Assembly (NCBI GenBank): GCA_020634235.1
Contig: JACKCB010000002.1
Location: forward strand, 620,001 to 684,000
DNA: 64,000 nucleotides
Source of the DNA: Ardenticatenaceae bacterium
Lineage (GTDB): Bacteria > Chloroflexota > Anaerolineae > Promineifilales > Promineifilaceae
Direction: 5' to 3'
The notes beneath the pieces are model-generated. The model was not told the DNA's origin. It was given only the letters and a program-made list of their open reading frames with translations, and did no database searches. Made by a program: the position numbers and the translations under genes. Shown here piece after piece: positions 8,589-17,991 of this stretch; positions within the stretch are counted from its first letter, which is position 1; the number at the start of each line of letters is the position of its first letter.

Positions 8589-11500
8589 ATGCAAACGAAG
8601 AATTCCAGACAGCAGTTGATTAGATTATTGGTTCTGGCCCTGGCGCTTGCGCTCATTATGGTCGCGTGCACCAGCGAGGAGCCAACCCCAACGCCCGTCC
8701 CAACCGAGGCACCGGTCGTAGAACCCACGACCGCCCAGGCAGAAGTGACCGAACCGGCCGACACCGCCGAAGTCAGCCAGCCCACTAGCAGTTGGAGCGA
8801 GGTAGCCGACGCGCGCTGGGTATTGGTTGGTTACGGCGACGCGCTCAACCCAACCGTTGTGGAGGAAGGCCTGGTGATTACAGCCCTCTTCAGCAGCAGC
8901 GATGCCACGGTTAGCGGTTCTGGCGGCTGCAACAACTACTTCGGCGGATACACCGCCGATGACAACGGCAGCCTGACCATAGACGGGCCGATTGGCTCGA
9001 CGATGATGGCCTGTGAGAGCGGCATGGAAACCGAAGCCGCCTACTTGGCAGCGCTGCAAACCGTCAGCGCCTGGACACTAACCGCAGAGGGACGCCTGGC
9101 GCTGACCTACAGCAGTGGCCAGTCCTTCGAGGAGCAGTTGGTCTTTGCACCGGGGGAGACACCGCTTGCCGGCACCACCTGGCGGCTGGTTTCCTTCGGC
9201 GATCCGGACAATCTGACACCCCTGGTAGCGGGCACATCGATCACGGCGCTGTTTACGCCCGATTCCGACACGAGCGGCACCATTAGCGGCAACGCGACTT
9301 GCAACAACTATACCACCGGCTATACGCTGGAGGGCAGTAACATTAGCTTCGGTCCCATTGCCGGCACAATGATGCTCTGTCCCGTGGGCGCAGAGCAGGA
9401 AGTGGCTTTCCTGGCGGCGCTAGGCTCGGCGCAAAGCTTCCAAATTGCCGGCCCGAATCTGCAAATTGCCTATGATGGTGGCGTCCTCAACTTCACCTCG
9501 CAGAATTTGCCGCTGGAGAACGTGCTCTGGCAAGCGGTGATGGTTGGTGACCAGCCGGTACCTGAAGGGGTGGTTATCACCGCCCTGTTTACACCCGGTG
9601 AAGTGCCCAACACGGGCACAGTGGGTGGCAGCACGAGCTGCAACAGCTACAGCACGGGTTTTGAGACCAGCAGCGATGACGCGGCTGACCCGCCCATGAA
9701 CGGCCTGGCCATCGCCAGTCCGATGGCGATGACGCAAGCGCTTTGCCCTGACGAGGCTTTGAACCAGCTTGAACAGAGCTATCTGGCCGCTCTGGCCACG
9801 GCCTCATCTTACGAGGTCTTTGGCAACCAACTGGTCGTTACCACGGACAGCGGCGACATTCAATTCGCCGCGGATCGCCAGCCGCTGCTGGGCACCTTGT
9901 GGAGCCTGGTTTCGCTGGGTGACCTGGACAACCCACAGGCCCCAGTAGAGGGCAGCAGTTTCACGGCTCAGTTCAGCCGCCTGCCTATTCTGCCTACGGG
10001 CACGGTGGTTGGCGGGACGGGCTGCAACCAGTACAACGCCACTTTCACCGCAAACCTGGCCGAGATTAAGGTCAATTTGCCGGCTACAACAAGGCAGGAG
10101 TGCGGCGATGCCCAGCTTGAGGCGGAACAGCAGTTCTTCCTGGGCCTGAATGCGGCGACCACCTACCGTATCCTGGGCAATAACCTGCAGATTATGTACG
10201 GTGAGGGGGAAACGATGCAGGTGTTGAACTTTGTGGCGACCCAGCCGCCGCCGGTGGTTGGGGAAGCGCTGGACCTGACGCCGCTGCAGGGAACGTTCTG
10301 GTATCTTTCGGCAATTGGCGACAGCACAACCCGGCCGGGGACCGAAATCACCGCCCAGTTCGACATCAATGATGACGGCACAACGGGTGCCATCAGCGGC
10401 TCCGGTGGCTGCAACGGTTATAATGCCGCCATTGGCGAGAACTTCGCCGTTGGCCCCATCGCCAGCACGGCCAGAGCCTGTGACCAACCGGTGATGGACC
10501 AGGAGAGCACCTACTTCACGTGGCTGCAAACCGCCTACGCCTTCAACCGGGCCGGCGACCAACTCCTACTCTCCACGGCCAGCGGCATCCTCACCTTCAA
10601 CAGCCGGCCGGTACTGGATCAGGCACACCTGTTGGTGAACCGGACCTGGTACCTGCTCTCCTATGAGGCGTTGAATGCCGTGCCCGGCAGCAACCCCACC
10701 GCCTTCTTCGCCGCCGACGGCAGTTCTGTCAATGGCACCACGGGCTGTAATAATTACACCGGCACGTACCAGGCGCAGCAGGGCAACCTGCTGACCATCA
10801 GTGGGCTGGCCTCGTCCCTGGCCGCCTGCCCGAGCGAGGACCTGACCAGACAGGAGCAGACCTTCACCGTGCTGATGCAGTCGGCCGTCCGTTACTCGGT
10901 CAATGACAGCCAACTGCAAATTGTGACCGCCGACGGTGGCACGATGAACTTCACGCTTTATGCGCCGGCCCAACCAGCCGGACCGACAGCCGTGATCAAC
11001 GGTCCGGACCAGGCAGATGTTGGCCAACTGCTCGTCTATGATGCGTTTGGGTCAACCGCTGGAGACGCCCCGATTACGCACTATGAATGGGACATGGGCG
11101 ATGGTGGCTTTGCCACCGGGCCGCAGATTAGCTACAGCTATCAGACGGCTGGCACCTATATCATCGAGCTGACCGTGACCGACCGGGCCGGTCAGCAAAA
11201 CAGCGTCACGCTAACCGTCGTGGCCCGGCCGGTGGTGGACGTTACCCCGCCCGGAGCCGCCATTGAAGGGCCGGTGATGGCCTTTGTTGGTGACCAGGTG
11301 ACCTTTAGCGCGGCGAACAGCACGCAGGGTACCGGGGCCATTTCCAGCTTCCAGTGGCAGTCGGGCGATGGCAACAACAGCGACCAGATTCCGGACAACA
11401 GCTTCACCACCATCTACACCAGACCCGGAATCTACTACCCGGTGGTAACTGTAACGGACGCCAATGGCCTGAGTGACAGTGCCAGTATGCAGATTGTCAT

Positions 11501-11852
11501 TAATGCCCGGCTGGAAGGCACCAACTGGAGCCTGAGCAGCGCTATCCCCGGCACGGCAGTTACTCTGCAGTTTAGCAATGGGTCTGTGTCTGGGTTTAGT
11601 GGGTGCAATAGCTACAACGCCACCTATTCATCGACTCTGATGGCTGGCAACAGCAATAACATCTCTATTGGCCCAATTATCAGCGGTGGCCAGTTGTGCA
11701 CAGAAGAGATCATGAACCAGGAGCAGGCCTTCCTGGCGGCGCTGCAGACGGCCACGTCATACACTATCACGGCCAATACCCTGACCATCACCACCGCAGA
11801 AGGAACGCTGACTTTCTTTGCGGTTGAGATCACACCTTTTGCCGCGCAATAG
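8589..11852 (+). CDS. Giant lipoprotein with seven META domains and two PKD domains
   Basis: 1087 residues with a strong ribosome site (GAGGAGAAAG). The lipobox is IMVAC (Cys27). Seven META (HslJ-like) modules can be counted by their G-C-N-x-Y motifs (GCNNYFGGY, TCNNYTTGY, SCNSYSTGF, GCNQYNATF, GCNGYNAAI, GCNNYTGTY, GCNSYNATY); each starts with a W-x-L strand and has a second Cys about 35-40 residues later. Between modules six and seven (about residues 795-980) sit two PKD domains (YEWDMGDGG and FQWQSGDG). It is an extracellular anchored protein, perhaps for stress tolerance or adhesion; single META domains occur in HslJ. No catalytic motif is visible. Confidence 0.88.
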   Translation: MQTKNSRQQLIRLLVLALALALIMVACTSEEPTPTPVPTEAPVVEPTTAQAEVTEPADTAEVSQPTSSWSEVADARWVLVGYGDALNPTVVEEGLVITALFSSSDATVSGSGGCNNYFGGYTADDNGSLTIDGPIGSTMMACESGMETEAAYLAALQTVSAWTLTAEGRLALTYSSGQSFEEQLVFAPGETPLAGTTWRLVSFGDPDNLTPLVAGTSITALFTPDSDTSGTISGNATCNNYTTGYTLEGSNISFGPIAGTMMLCPVGAEQEVAFLAALGSAQSFQIAGPNLQIAYDGGVLNFTSQNLPLENVLWQAVMVGDQPVPEGVVITALFTPGEVPNTGTVGGSTSCNSYSTGFETSSDDAADPPMNGLAIASPMAMTQALCPDEALNQLEQSYLAALATASSYEVFGNQLVVTTDSGDIQFAADRQPLLGTLWSLVSLGDLDNPQAPVEGSSFTAQFSRLPILPTGTVVGGTGCNQYNATFTANLAEIKVNLPATTRQECGDAQLEAEQQFFLGLNAATTYRILGNNLQIMYGEGETMQVLNFVATQPPPVVGEALDLTPLQGTFWYLSAIGDSTTRPGTEITAQFDINDDGTTGAISGSGGCNGYNAAIGENFAVGPIASTARACDQPVMDQESTYFTWLQTAYAFNRAGDQLLLSTASGILTFNSRPVLDQAHLLVNRTWYLLSYEALNAVPGSNPTAFFAADGSSVNGTTGCNNYTGTYQAQQGNLLTISGLASSLAACPSEDLTRQEQTFTVLMQSAVRYSVNDSQLQIVTADGGTMNFTLYAPAQPAGPTAVINGPDQADVGQLLVYDAFGSTAGDAPITHYEWDMGDGGFATGPQISYSYQTAGTYIIELTVTDRAGQQNSVTLTVVARPVVDVTPPGAAIEGPVMAFVGDQVTFSAANSTQGTGAISSFQWQSGDGNNSDQIPDNSFTTIYTRPGIYYPVVTVTDANGLSDSASMQIVINARLEGTNWSLSSAIPGTAVTLQFSNGSVSGFSGCNSYNATYSSTLMAGNSNNISIGPIISGGQLCTEEIMNQEQAFLAALQTATSYTITANTLTITTAEGTLTFFAVEITPFAAQ

Positions 11853-11940
11853 GGGTTCGTTCACAAGTAGATTCTGTTCAAGAAACGAACCCCAAGGCTT
11901 GACCGTTTACTCAAACTCAGAAATTAGGAACGGTCAAGCC
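11852..11940 (+). terminator. Double hairpin after the META lipoprotein, also a dispersed repeat
   Basis: Two inverted repeats follow the stop codon at once: GGGGTTCGTT (11852-11861) with 11884-11893, and GGCTTGACCGTT (11896-11907) with 11929-11940. The stretch CGTTCACA...AAACGAACCC.AAGGCTT.ACCG recurs at about 57063-57110, also after a lipoprotein gene. It is probably transcript-ending sequence spread as a repeat. Confidence 0.55.
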
Positions 11941-12066
11941 CTAAGTAACCAATTCGCTTGAACGGACCTGGGAGTGACAATGCATCACTCCCAGGTCCCC
12001 CCCTTCCCCCTCCCCTGCTCCTCTCATCAACTTGTTGTCTGGCTGCCGATTGGTGGCTGTTTGCCG

Positions 12067-12093
12067 TTGCTTTTCTTCAAGGGCATGTATAAT
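12067..12093 (+). promoter_or_regulatory. Possible promoter of the Bax-inhibitor-like gene
   Basis: A perfect TATAAT -10 box at 12088-12093 is preceded by TTGCTT (12067-12072) at a short 15-base spacing. The start codon lies 70 bases further on. The -10 box is strong and the -35 box weak. Confidence 0.5.
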
Positions 12094-12162
12094 GTCATAT
12101 GAATTCCGGGCCACGCGGACGAACTTGCGTGGCCAGAGCAACGAGGATTGAGGAGGATAAGG

Positions 12163-12855
12163 ATGGCACAAGCAAACGCAGTCAGCACCGCCAGTGAAAC
12201 ACAGGTTAACCGCTTCCTGGCCCAAGTCTATTTTTTGATGTCCGTGGGGTTATTGGTTACCGCCCTGGTCTCTACCTGGGTAGGCAGCAACCTGAGGCTG
12301 CTGTGGCGGATCAACACCAACCCGTGGATTGCCTTCGGGTTGTTCTTACTCCAGATTTTCCTGGTGGTGGCACTGAGCACCTCGGTCATGCGCCTGAATG
12401 TGGGTGTGGCCACGCTGTTGTTCCTGGTCTATTCGGCCCTAACCGGGCTGACCATTTCCGCCATTTTCCTGGTTTATACCGAGGAGTTGATCGCCTCGGT
12501 CTTCTGGATCACCGCCGGGACGTTCCTATTGACCAGCCTGGTGGGCATGTTTATCAAGATAGATATGGCCAAAGGAGGCGGCATCCTCTTTATGCTGCTG
12601 TGCGGCTGGACGCTGGCCTGGCTGTTTAGCCTGATTTTCTGGCCTGACTCCAATTTCAACTGGACGCTGAATTTCCTGGGTATTGCCCTGTTTGTGGGGC
12701 TGACGGCCTGGGACACAGCCGCCCTCAAGGAGATCGGCCAGCAGGTTGGCTCCCATCCGGCAAAGGGCGGCCTGGTGGTCATCGGCGCGCTGAAGTTGTA
12801 TCTGGACTTCATCAATCTGTTCCTGCTCATCCTGCGGGCGGCAGGAAGACGGTAG
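12163..12855 (+). CDS. Bax inhibitor-1 / YccA family membrane protein
   Basis: AGGAGG at 12151-12156 fixes ATG 12163, giving 230 residues. Seven hydrophobic segments cover nearly the whole protein, and the family pattern is clear: FLAQVYFLMSVGLLVTALVS at the start, GLTISAIFLVYT in the middle, and GLTAWDTAALKE followed by GALKLYLDFINLFLLILR at the end with the conserved Asp residues. The family forms pH-sensitive calcium-leak channels in the inner membrane; the bacterial role is poorly known. The gene is monocistronic and ends near a hairpin. Confidence 0.9.
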   Translation: MAQANAVSTASETQVNRFLAQVYFLMSVGLLVTALVSTWVGSNLRLLWRINTNPWIAFGLFLLQIFLVVALSTSVMRLNVGVATLLFLVYSALTGLTISAIFLVYTEELIASVFWITAGTFLLTSLVGMFIKIDMAKGGGILFMLLCGWTLAWLFSLIFWPDSNFNWTLNFLGIALFVGLTAWDTAALKEIGQQVGSHPAKGGLVVIGALKLYLDFINLFLLILRAAGRR

Positions 12856-12884
12856 TTGTAATGCCCTTTGGGGGTTTGTGAGCT

Positions 12885-12918
12885 GCGAGGAAGGTCCCCG
12901 GCCGGGGAGCTTCCTCGC
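12885..12918. terminator. Hairpin built around a CCCCGGCCGGGG palindrome
   Basis: GCGAGGAAG (12885-12893) pairs with CTTCCTCGC (12910-12918), and the interior (12895-12908) is itself a palindrome, so one long stem forms with a single mismatch. It lies between convergent genes and may end both transcripts. It also shows the genome's abundant palindrome used within a terminator-like structure. Confidence 0.55.
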
Positions 12919-13000
12919 GCTTGTGGGGAGTCTGGTGGAGGTTACATTGCAGGCGCAGACAGGCGTTTGCCAGGGATGGCCACTGCACAACTCCGACTCA

Positions 13001-14275
13001 TCACTCGGTATCCTGTTTGCGTGAGAGCAGCCCCCCGGCTCGCTGCATCACCTGATACAGACTACCGGTCTTGTTCCGTTCCCCTTCCTTCTCCCGCAGC
13101 CCCAACTTCTCCAGGTCCAACGACCCATCTTCAGCCAGGAAAGGCTCCAGGTCTGAGCGCATGATGTATTTGGCATAGACTTCAATACTGGTCACCAGCA
13201 AAATCATGATAACCGGACCGTATATCACGCCAATCAGCCCCATCAGGCGCAGGCCGCCAAACACACTAAGCATCACCAGGGCCGGGTTCAGGTAAGCGCC
13301 TTTAGGCACCAGCACCGGCCGGAGCACCGTGTCGATGTTGGCCACCAGCAAAATAAAGGCCAGGATAACAAATACCCCCTGCCAGACCTGTCCATACAGG
13401 ATCAGCAGGATGCCAATAGGCCAGGCGAGCAGCGAAATGCCGATCATCGGCAGCAAGGCAAGGACCATAGAAGCAACGGTGAGAAAGAAAACGTAGGGTA
13501 CGCCGGCAATAAACAGGACCACCCCCATAGCCAGGCCCTGCAAGATGGCCAGAACAAAGGTCCCCTTGAACATGGCGACGATCATGAGTTGGATCTTCTC
13601 CAGGTACAGGTTGGTAATGTCCGGCGGGAAGGGGATGAGTACCGCCATCTGGTCTTGCTGCGGCGTCTCGAAGCGGGGCAACAGCACCATCATAATCACC
13701 AGCACGATGACCACGCCGACGAAGAATTGAACCAGCCAGCCGCCTACCTGCACCAAAGCCTCGCCCAGCCAACTCCCCAGGGCGGCCACTGTTTCCTGTA
13801 ACTGGCCAGCGATGGCCACCAGATCAAACTCCCCGACTTCTTGTGCTGACACCTGGGCCATGATTTCGGCAAAACGAACCGAGAGCCTGTCTACGGCGAT
13901 CAGGTTGCCTGTCAGCGGGTCGGTAAGCAGGGCCGTGGCCTGGGCCGTGGCCATCCAGATGAAGAGGACAATGGGCAGTGCAATGAGAAAGATGAAAGCA
14001 AGGAGGGTAACCACTGTTGCCCGGGTCGTCTTGCCGGCTATCCATTTCCGGCGCAGGAACCAGTTGTAAAGCGGCTTGATGATAACCACCAGAGCCAGTG
14101 CGGTTAGGATGGCAGTGAGGTTAGGCCAGATGAGAAGCCAGGTCAGCACGGCCAATAGGGCCAGGACAAGGAAGAAGAAGAAACGTTCGCGCACAATGTC
14201 GCGGCCGATGTCCAGGGCGCGGTTGGGTGCGGCGGGGGTTTCGGGCCTGGCCGGTGACTGAGGGTCATTGCTCAT
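13001..14275 (-). CDS. AI-2E family transporter (PerM/TqsA-like)
   Basis: 424 residues with AAGGAT before the ATG. The layout is that of the AI-2E family: paired N-terminal membrane segments (FFFFLVLALLAVLTWLLIW, LTAILTALALVVIIKPLYN), a third near residues 87-110, a soluble middle, then four or five further membrane segments with the family-typical GVVLFIAGVPY and LLANIDTVLRPVLV-like stretch. Members include TqsA (autoinducer-2 export) and Na+/H+ antiporters; which one applies cannot be told. The C-terminus is charged and cytoplasmic. It is convergent with the Bax-inhibitor-like gene. Confidence 0.9.
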   Translation of the reverse strand: MSNDPQSPARPETPAAPNRALDIGRDIVRERFFFFLVLALLAVLTWLLIWPNLTAILTALALVVIIKPLYNWFLRRKWIAGKTTRATVVTLLAFIFLIALPIVLFIWMATAQATALLTDPLTGNLIAVDRLSVRFAEIMAQVSAQEVGEFDLVAIAGQLQETVAALGSWLGEALVQVGGWLVQFFVGVVIVLVIMMVLLPRFETPQQDQMAVLIPFPPDITNLYLEKIQLMIVAMFKGTFVLAILQGLAMGVVLFIAGVPYVFFLTVASMVLALLPMIGISLLAWPIGILLILYGQVWQGVFVILAFILLVANIDTVLRPVLVPKGAYLNPALVMLSVFGGLRLMGLIGVIYGPVIMILLVTSIEVYAKYIMRSDLEPFLAEDGSLDLEKLGLREKEGERNKTGSLYQVMQRAGGLLSRKQDTE

Positions 14276-14381
14276 CAGTTCTTATCCTTTTAGGTGGCGC
14301 TCAGGTACTGAAAATGGACCATGCGCCGCATTATAGCATAGTTATCCGGGAAGCATTGTCCCACGCCCCAGCGCCAGAAGT

Positions 14382-16265
14382 TTACATAAGCACTGTGGAC
14401 GTGTGCCACAATGTTGCCCCCTGGGGCAGCGCGGGCAGCGCGAGCTGACCATCCACCACCCGGCCGGTCTGGCCGCTGAATTGTTCCACAAACTGCGCCC
14501 CATCGGGAAAACCGCCGTGGGCGATGGGCAGTCCCCCGGCCGGGCGCGGCATCTGGCTGCGCTGCAAAATAACCAGGAAAGAGCCATCTTCCCCTTCTCG
14601 CTGATACGCCAACAGATCTGCTTCTACTGCCAGAATCCGGAACCCACCCCGTTGCAGCACCGCCGATTCGCGCCGCAGGCGAATGAGCGCCTGGTAAAAG
14701 GCACGCATCTCCTGGTCCCAAGCCGCTTCGTCCCACACCATGCAGCCACGCGACGCCAGTTCCGGCGTGTCTACCAGGCCAATTTCGTCGCCGTAGTAGA
14801 TGCAGGGCACGCCGGGAAAAGTGAACTGCGCCACCACCGCCAGCCGCTGCAAGGCCACGTTGCCCTGCAAGCGGCTGCGCAGGCGCGGGGTATCGTGGCT
14901 ATTGAGCACGTTGAACTGCTGCCGGGCTATTTGCCAGGGGATGGCGGCCAGGTGCTGCTGCCAGGTAGCCGCCAGGGCAGCCGTTGGCCAGGACACGGGC
15001 GACGTGATGGTCTCGGCCAGGCCATGCGCCCCTTGTTCATAGCCCACCAGCCAGGCCAGCAGCGGCGTCGCCAGACCGGCGTAATTCATCACGCCGTCCC
15101 ATTGGTCGCCCTGCAGCGAGGCGGTGGCGTCGAAGAAGTTCTCGCCCATCAGGTAGGCCCCCGGCCGGGTTTCTTTCACCGCACGGCGGATATCCTGCAC
15201 CACTTCCTGCCCAATCTGCGTCTCCCCCTGCCGTCCCAGCATATTGGCCACATCTACCCGCCAACCATCGGCGGCAAAGGGCGGGCGCAGCCAGCGGCGG
15301 AAAACAGAAGACTCCCCTGCATACATCCGGCGGCGCAGTTCTGCGCTGCGGTAATTTAGTTTGGGCAATACCCACACCCCCAACCAGGAAGCATACGCAT
15401 CGGGATGGTTAATGAAGGTAAAGAATTCTGCTTCGGGCACACTGGCGTCGGCGCGGGCCGCCTGGAACCAGGGATGCCAGTAACCACAGTGGTTGGGAAC
15501 CACGTCCAGAATGTAGCGCATGGCGCGGGCGTCTAGCGCCCGGCGCAAGGCCACCAGCGCATCGTCGCCGCCAAAGTGCGGGTCCACATGGTCGTAATCG
15601 GCCACGTCGTATTTGTGGTTGGAATAGGCGGTGAAAACGGGTGTCAGGTATAGGGCGTTAACGCCCAGGTCCTGCAAATAGTCCAGTTTGGCGGTGATGC
15701 CGGGCAAATCGCCGCCGTAAAAGACGAGGGGGAAAAGCGCCCCGGCCGGGGGTGGCGCACCCCAGGCATAAGTTCGGGGGCGATGGCCGTTGAACTCGTA
15801 TGCCTCCGGCCGGGGATTGGTGGCCGGGTCGCCGTTGTGAAAACGGTCGGGGAAGATCTGGTAAAAGATGGCTGTGTCCAGCCAGCCCGGTGGCTCGTAA
15901 TCGGCCAGCAGGCAGAAGTCGGTGGCATCCCAAGGGATGTGGGCGGTGGGGCCAGCGGCGGTGTAAAACCACACCCCGTCATCCGCTTCCAAAACAAAGC
16001 GATAGTGAAAGTGAGGTTGATTCACCCGTACCCTGCATTCCCACCAGGCGGCGGGCGCCCCGGCTTCACCGCGGCTCATCGGTGTTAGCGCCTGCTCACC
16101 ATCCGGAAACGTCCGCAGGAAGACACGGCGCACGGGCGCATCTGCGCCGGCGCGCAGGCGCAGCGTTACCTGCTCCTCAAGCCGCGGCAGCGGCGTCGAG
16201 ACGTAGCGCTCAGAGCCATCGTGATGAACACTGTTCAGCCAGTTGGGTAAAACGGAATGAACCAC
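14382..16265 (-). CDS. Glycoside hydrolase family 13 (neopullulanase/cyclomaltodextrinase-like)
   Basis: 627 residues. An N-terminal beta-sandwich (about 1-125, CBM34-like) precedes an alpha-amylase barrel. Family-13 regions are all present: DVVPNH, GWRVDVANM (nucleophile Asp338), LMGENFFD (acid/base Glu375) and NSHDTPR (Asp458). AIFYQIFPDRF and YYGDEIGL fit neopullulanase or cyclomaltodextrinase rather than secreted alpha-amylase. No signal peptide is seen, so it should break down maltodextrins in the cytoplasm. The 106-base space to the AI-2E gene suggests it may share its transcript. A sugar importer lies 38 kb away, without clear linkage. Confidence 0.93.
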   Translation of the reverse strand: MVHSVLPNWLNSVHHDGSERYVSTPLPRLEEQVTLRLRAGADAPVRRVFLRTFPDGEQALTPMSRGEAGAPAAWWECRVRVNQPHFHYRFVLEADDGVWFYTAAGPTAHIPWDATDFCLLADYEPPGWLDTAIFYQIFPDRFHNGDPATNPRPEAYEFNGHRPRTYAWGAPPPAGALFPLVFYGGDLPGITAKLDYLQDLGVNALYLTPVFTAYSNHKYDVADYDHVDPHFGGDDALVALRRALDARAMRYILDVVPNHCGYWHPWFQAARADASVPEAEFFTFINHPDAYASWLGVWVLPKLNYRSAELRRRMYAGESSVFRRWLRPPFAADGWRVDVANMLGRQGETQIGQEVVQDIRRAVKETRPGAYLMGENFFDATASLQGDQWDGVMNYAGLATPLLAWLVGYEQGAHGLAETITSPVSWPTAALAATWQQHLAAIPWQIARQQFNVLNSHDTPRLRSRLQGNVALQRLAVVAQFTFPGVPCIYYGDEIGLVDTPELASRGCMVWDEAAWDQEMRAFYQALIRLRRESAVLQRGGFRILAVEADLLAYQREGEDGSFLVILQRSQMPRPAGGLPIAHGGFPDGAQFVEQFSGQTGRVVDGQLALPALPQGATLWHTSTVLM

Positions 16266-16285
16266 AACAGTTTCCTTGAAATCGA

Positions 16286-16311
16286 AGCGCCGGCAGTAAA
16301 CTGCCGGCGCT
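16286..16311 (-). terminator. Hairpin after the MFS gene
   Basis: AGCGCCGGCAG pairs with CTGCCGGCGCT (16286-16296 with 16301-16311) around a 4-base loop. On the minus strand it is followed by a moderately T-rich stretch. It ends the dipeptidase-AbgT-MFS operon and overlaps the upstream region of the amylase gene. Confidence 0.6.
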
Positions 16312-16325
16312 CGATCATAATGCCG

Positions 16326-17981
16326 TCACTTCTTCTTGCCGCGCCGGCCCCGGCCGGGTGGCTCACCCAACCGCACCTCACCAGGGACATAGTGGGGCAA
16401 TCCTTGCGCCGGAACCAGGCCCAAGAGCGAAATGCCCGCCAGAACCAGGAACGAAGCCTTCAACGCCAGCAAACGCGCTTCCTCATTAATCCGCACCGCC
16501 TCGCTCACCTGCTCTGGCGTAGCGCTAGTCTCGCCCAAGACCGTCTCCAACTGGTCGTTGGTGACGAAATTGACGTTATCCAGATCCACCTGCACCTTCA
16601 GGGAAGCGGGGATACTCGATTGCGCCAGATTACTCAGGACAATGGTGCTAAGCAGCCCCACGGCAACGACGCCGGCAAAGGCCGTACCCAACCCCGTCGA
16701 GAGATTGTTGGCTACACCGCGCAAAGCACCCACGTCGCCAGCCAACTCCTTGGGCGAAGCCGACACCATAACGTTGAACAACACGGTCAACAGGGCACCT
16801 TCCCCCATACCCACCAGGATCAGACTGAGGATGACCAGAGGCGTCGTCCATTCATTGCGAATGGCGTAGGCCAACAAGGTCAGGCCACCAGCCACCACAA
16901 CAAAGCCCGCGGTGGCGATCTGGCGCGGCGTTAGCCGGCCAAACAACCGGACGATGAGCATGGCCGACCCGGCAATAGCCAGGGTATAGGGAATAACAGT
17001 TACCGCCGTCTGCAGAGAGGTCCGGTTCTGCACAATCTGAAGATAGAGCGGGATCAAGAAGTTGACGGCCGGACCCAAGGCCCCAATCACCAGCAGCGCC
17101 ACAATGTTGGACCGCTCCTGCGGCGAATCCAACACCTCCAACGCCAGCAGCGGCGTCTGCTCTTTAGTTACGCGCCGGTGCGACCAGGCAAAAAAGCCCT
17201 GGCCAAACACCACGCCCAAGATCACCATGAACGGTGCCGGTGACAGACCCAGCAGCGTGAAGGGCGCGGCCGGTTTGGCCACCGTTACCCCCCAGGCATT
17301 CAAGTTGTTGAACCCCAAGGAGATCAACATGATCGCCAAAGCCGCTAGAATGGCCCCAACCAGGTCAATCTTGATACCCGGTTGGCGCGGAATCGGCTTC
17401 AGCCGGAAACTGAGGACAAAAACGACGATTGAGAGAACACTCAGGATGCCAAACGAGAGACGCCAGCTTAGCAGCGTCCCCAAGAGGCCGGCGACAAAGA
17501 AAGCCAGCGCGCCAGATATGGCCGGCGTGCCCGCCAGAATACCTAGCGCCTGCGCCTGCTGCTGATCACGATAGTTGGCGGCGATCATCACCACCAGGGT
17601 GGGGACCAACGCCGCCGCCGCTAACCCGGCCAGTGCCTGGGCCAGATTCATCACGCCGGCGTTGGGACTTAGGGCCATGATGGCCATCGCTACCCCATGC
17701 GCCAGCGCCGTAACCTGGAAAACCAGGCGGTCGCCGAATATCTTGCCCAGCTTGGCCCCCACCAGAACAAAGGCGGCCACAAAAAGCGAATAGAAGACCA
17801 GCGCCGTGCCCACACTGGTGGCCGGCGTGTCCAGTTCTGCCACAATGGGGCCAATAGACACCGGCAAGGCGTTGACGTTGAAAGCCATCTGAATTTGCGC
17901 CAGGAGAATAACAACCAACGGCAACCATGAACTGTACTCTGCCGTCTTGCTGCTGGCAATTGAATTACTCTTTTGCGTCAT
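16326..17981 (-). CDS. MFS transporter, DHA2-like drug/solute permease
   Basis: From ATG 17981 the product is 551 residues; a TTG at 18002 would overlap the previous gene and is less likely. About 14 membrane segments are visible, with a motif-A-like loop (GAKLGKIFGDR) after segment 2 and a motif-C-like GILAGTPAISGALAFFVAG in segment 5, as in the 14-helix DHA2 group. An insert between the last helices (about 460-520) faces outside. It ends in a basic tail (GRGRRGKKK). It follows the AbgT gene by about 10 bases, so co-transcription is likely. The substrate is unknown. Confidence 0.88.
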   Translation of the reverse strand: MTQKSNSIASSKTAEYSSWLPLVVILLAQIQMAFNVNALPVSIGPIVAELDTPATSVGTALVFYSLFVAAFVLVGAKLGKIFGDRLVFQVTALAHGVAMAIMALSPNAGVMNLAQALAGLAAAALVPTLVVMIAANYRDQQQAQALGILAGTPAISGALAFFVAGLLGTLLSWRLSFGILSVLSIVVFVLSFRLKPIPRQPGIKIDLVGAILAALAIMLISLGFNNLNAWGVTVAKPAAPFTLLGLSPAPFMVILGVVFGQGFFAWSHRRVTKEQTPLLALEVLDSPQERSNIVALLVIGALGPAVNFLIPLYLQIVQNRTSLQTAVTVIPYTLAIAGSAMLIVRLFGRLTPRQIATAGFVVVAGGLTLLAYAIRNEWTTPLVILSLILVGMGEGALLTVLFNVMVSASPKELAGDVGALRGVANNLSTGLGTAFAGVVAVGLLSTIVLSNLAQSSIPASLKVQVDLDNVNFVTNDQLETVLGETSATPEQVSEAVRINEEARLLALKASFLVLAGISLLGLVPAQGLPHYVPGEVRLGEPPGRGRRGKKK

Positions 17982-17991
17982 GAGCTTGCTC

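Noticed and set aside
11852..12162. Riboswitch upstream of the Bax-inhibitor-like gene
   Set aside because: The hairpins directly follow the META gene and look like terminators; no known riboswitch core is visible.
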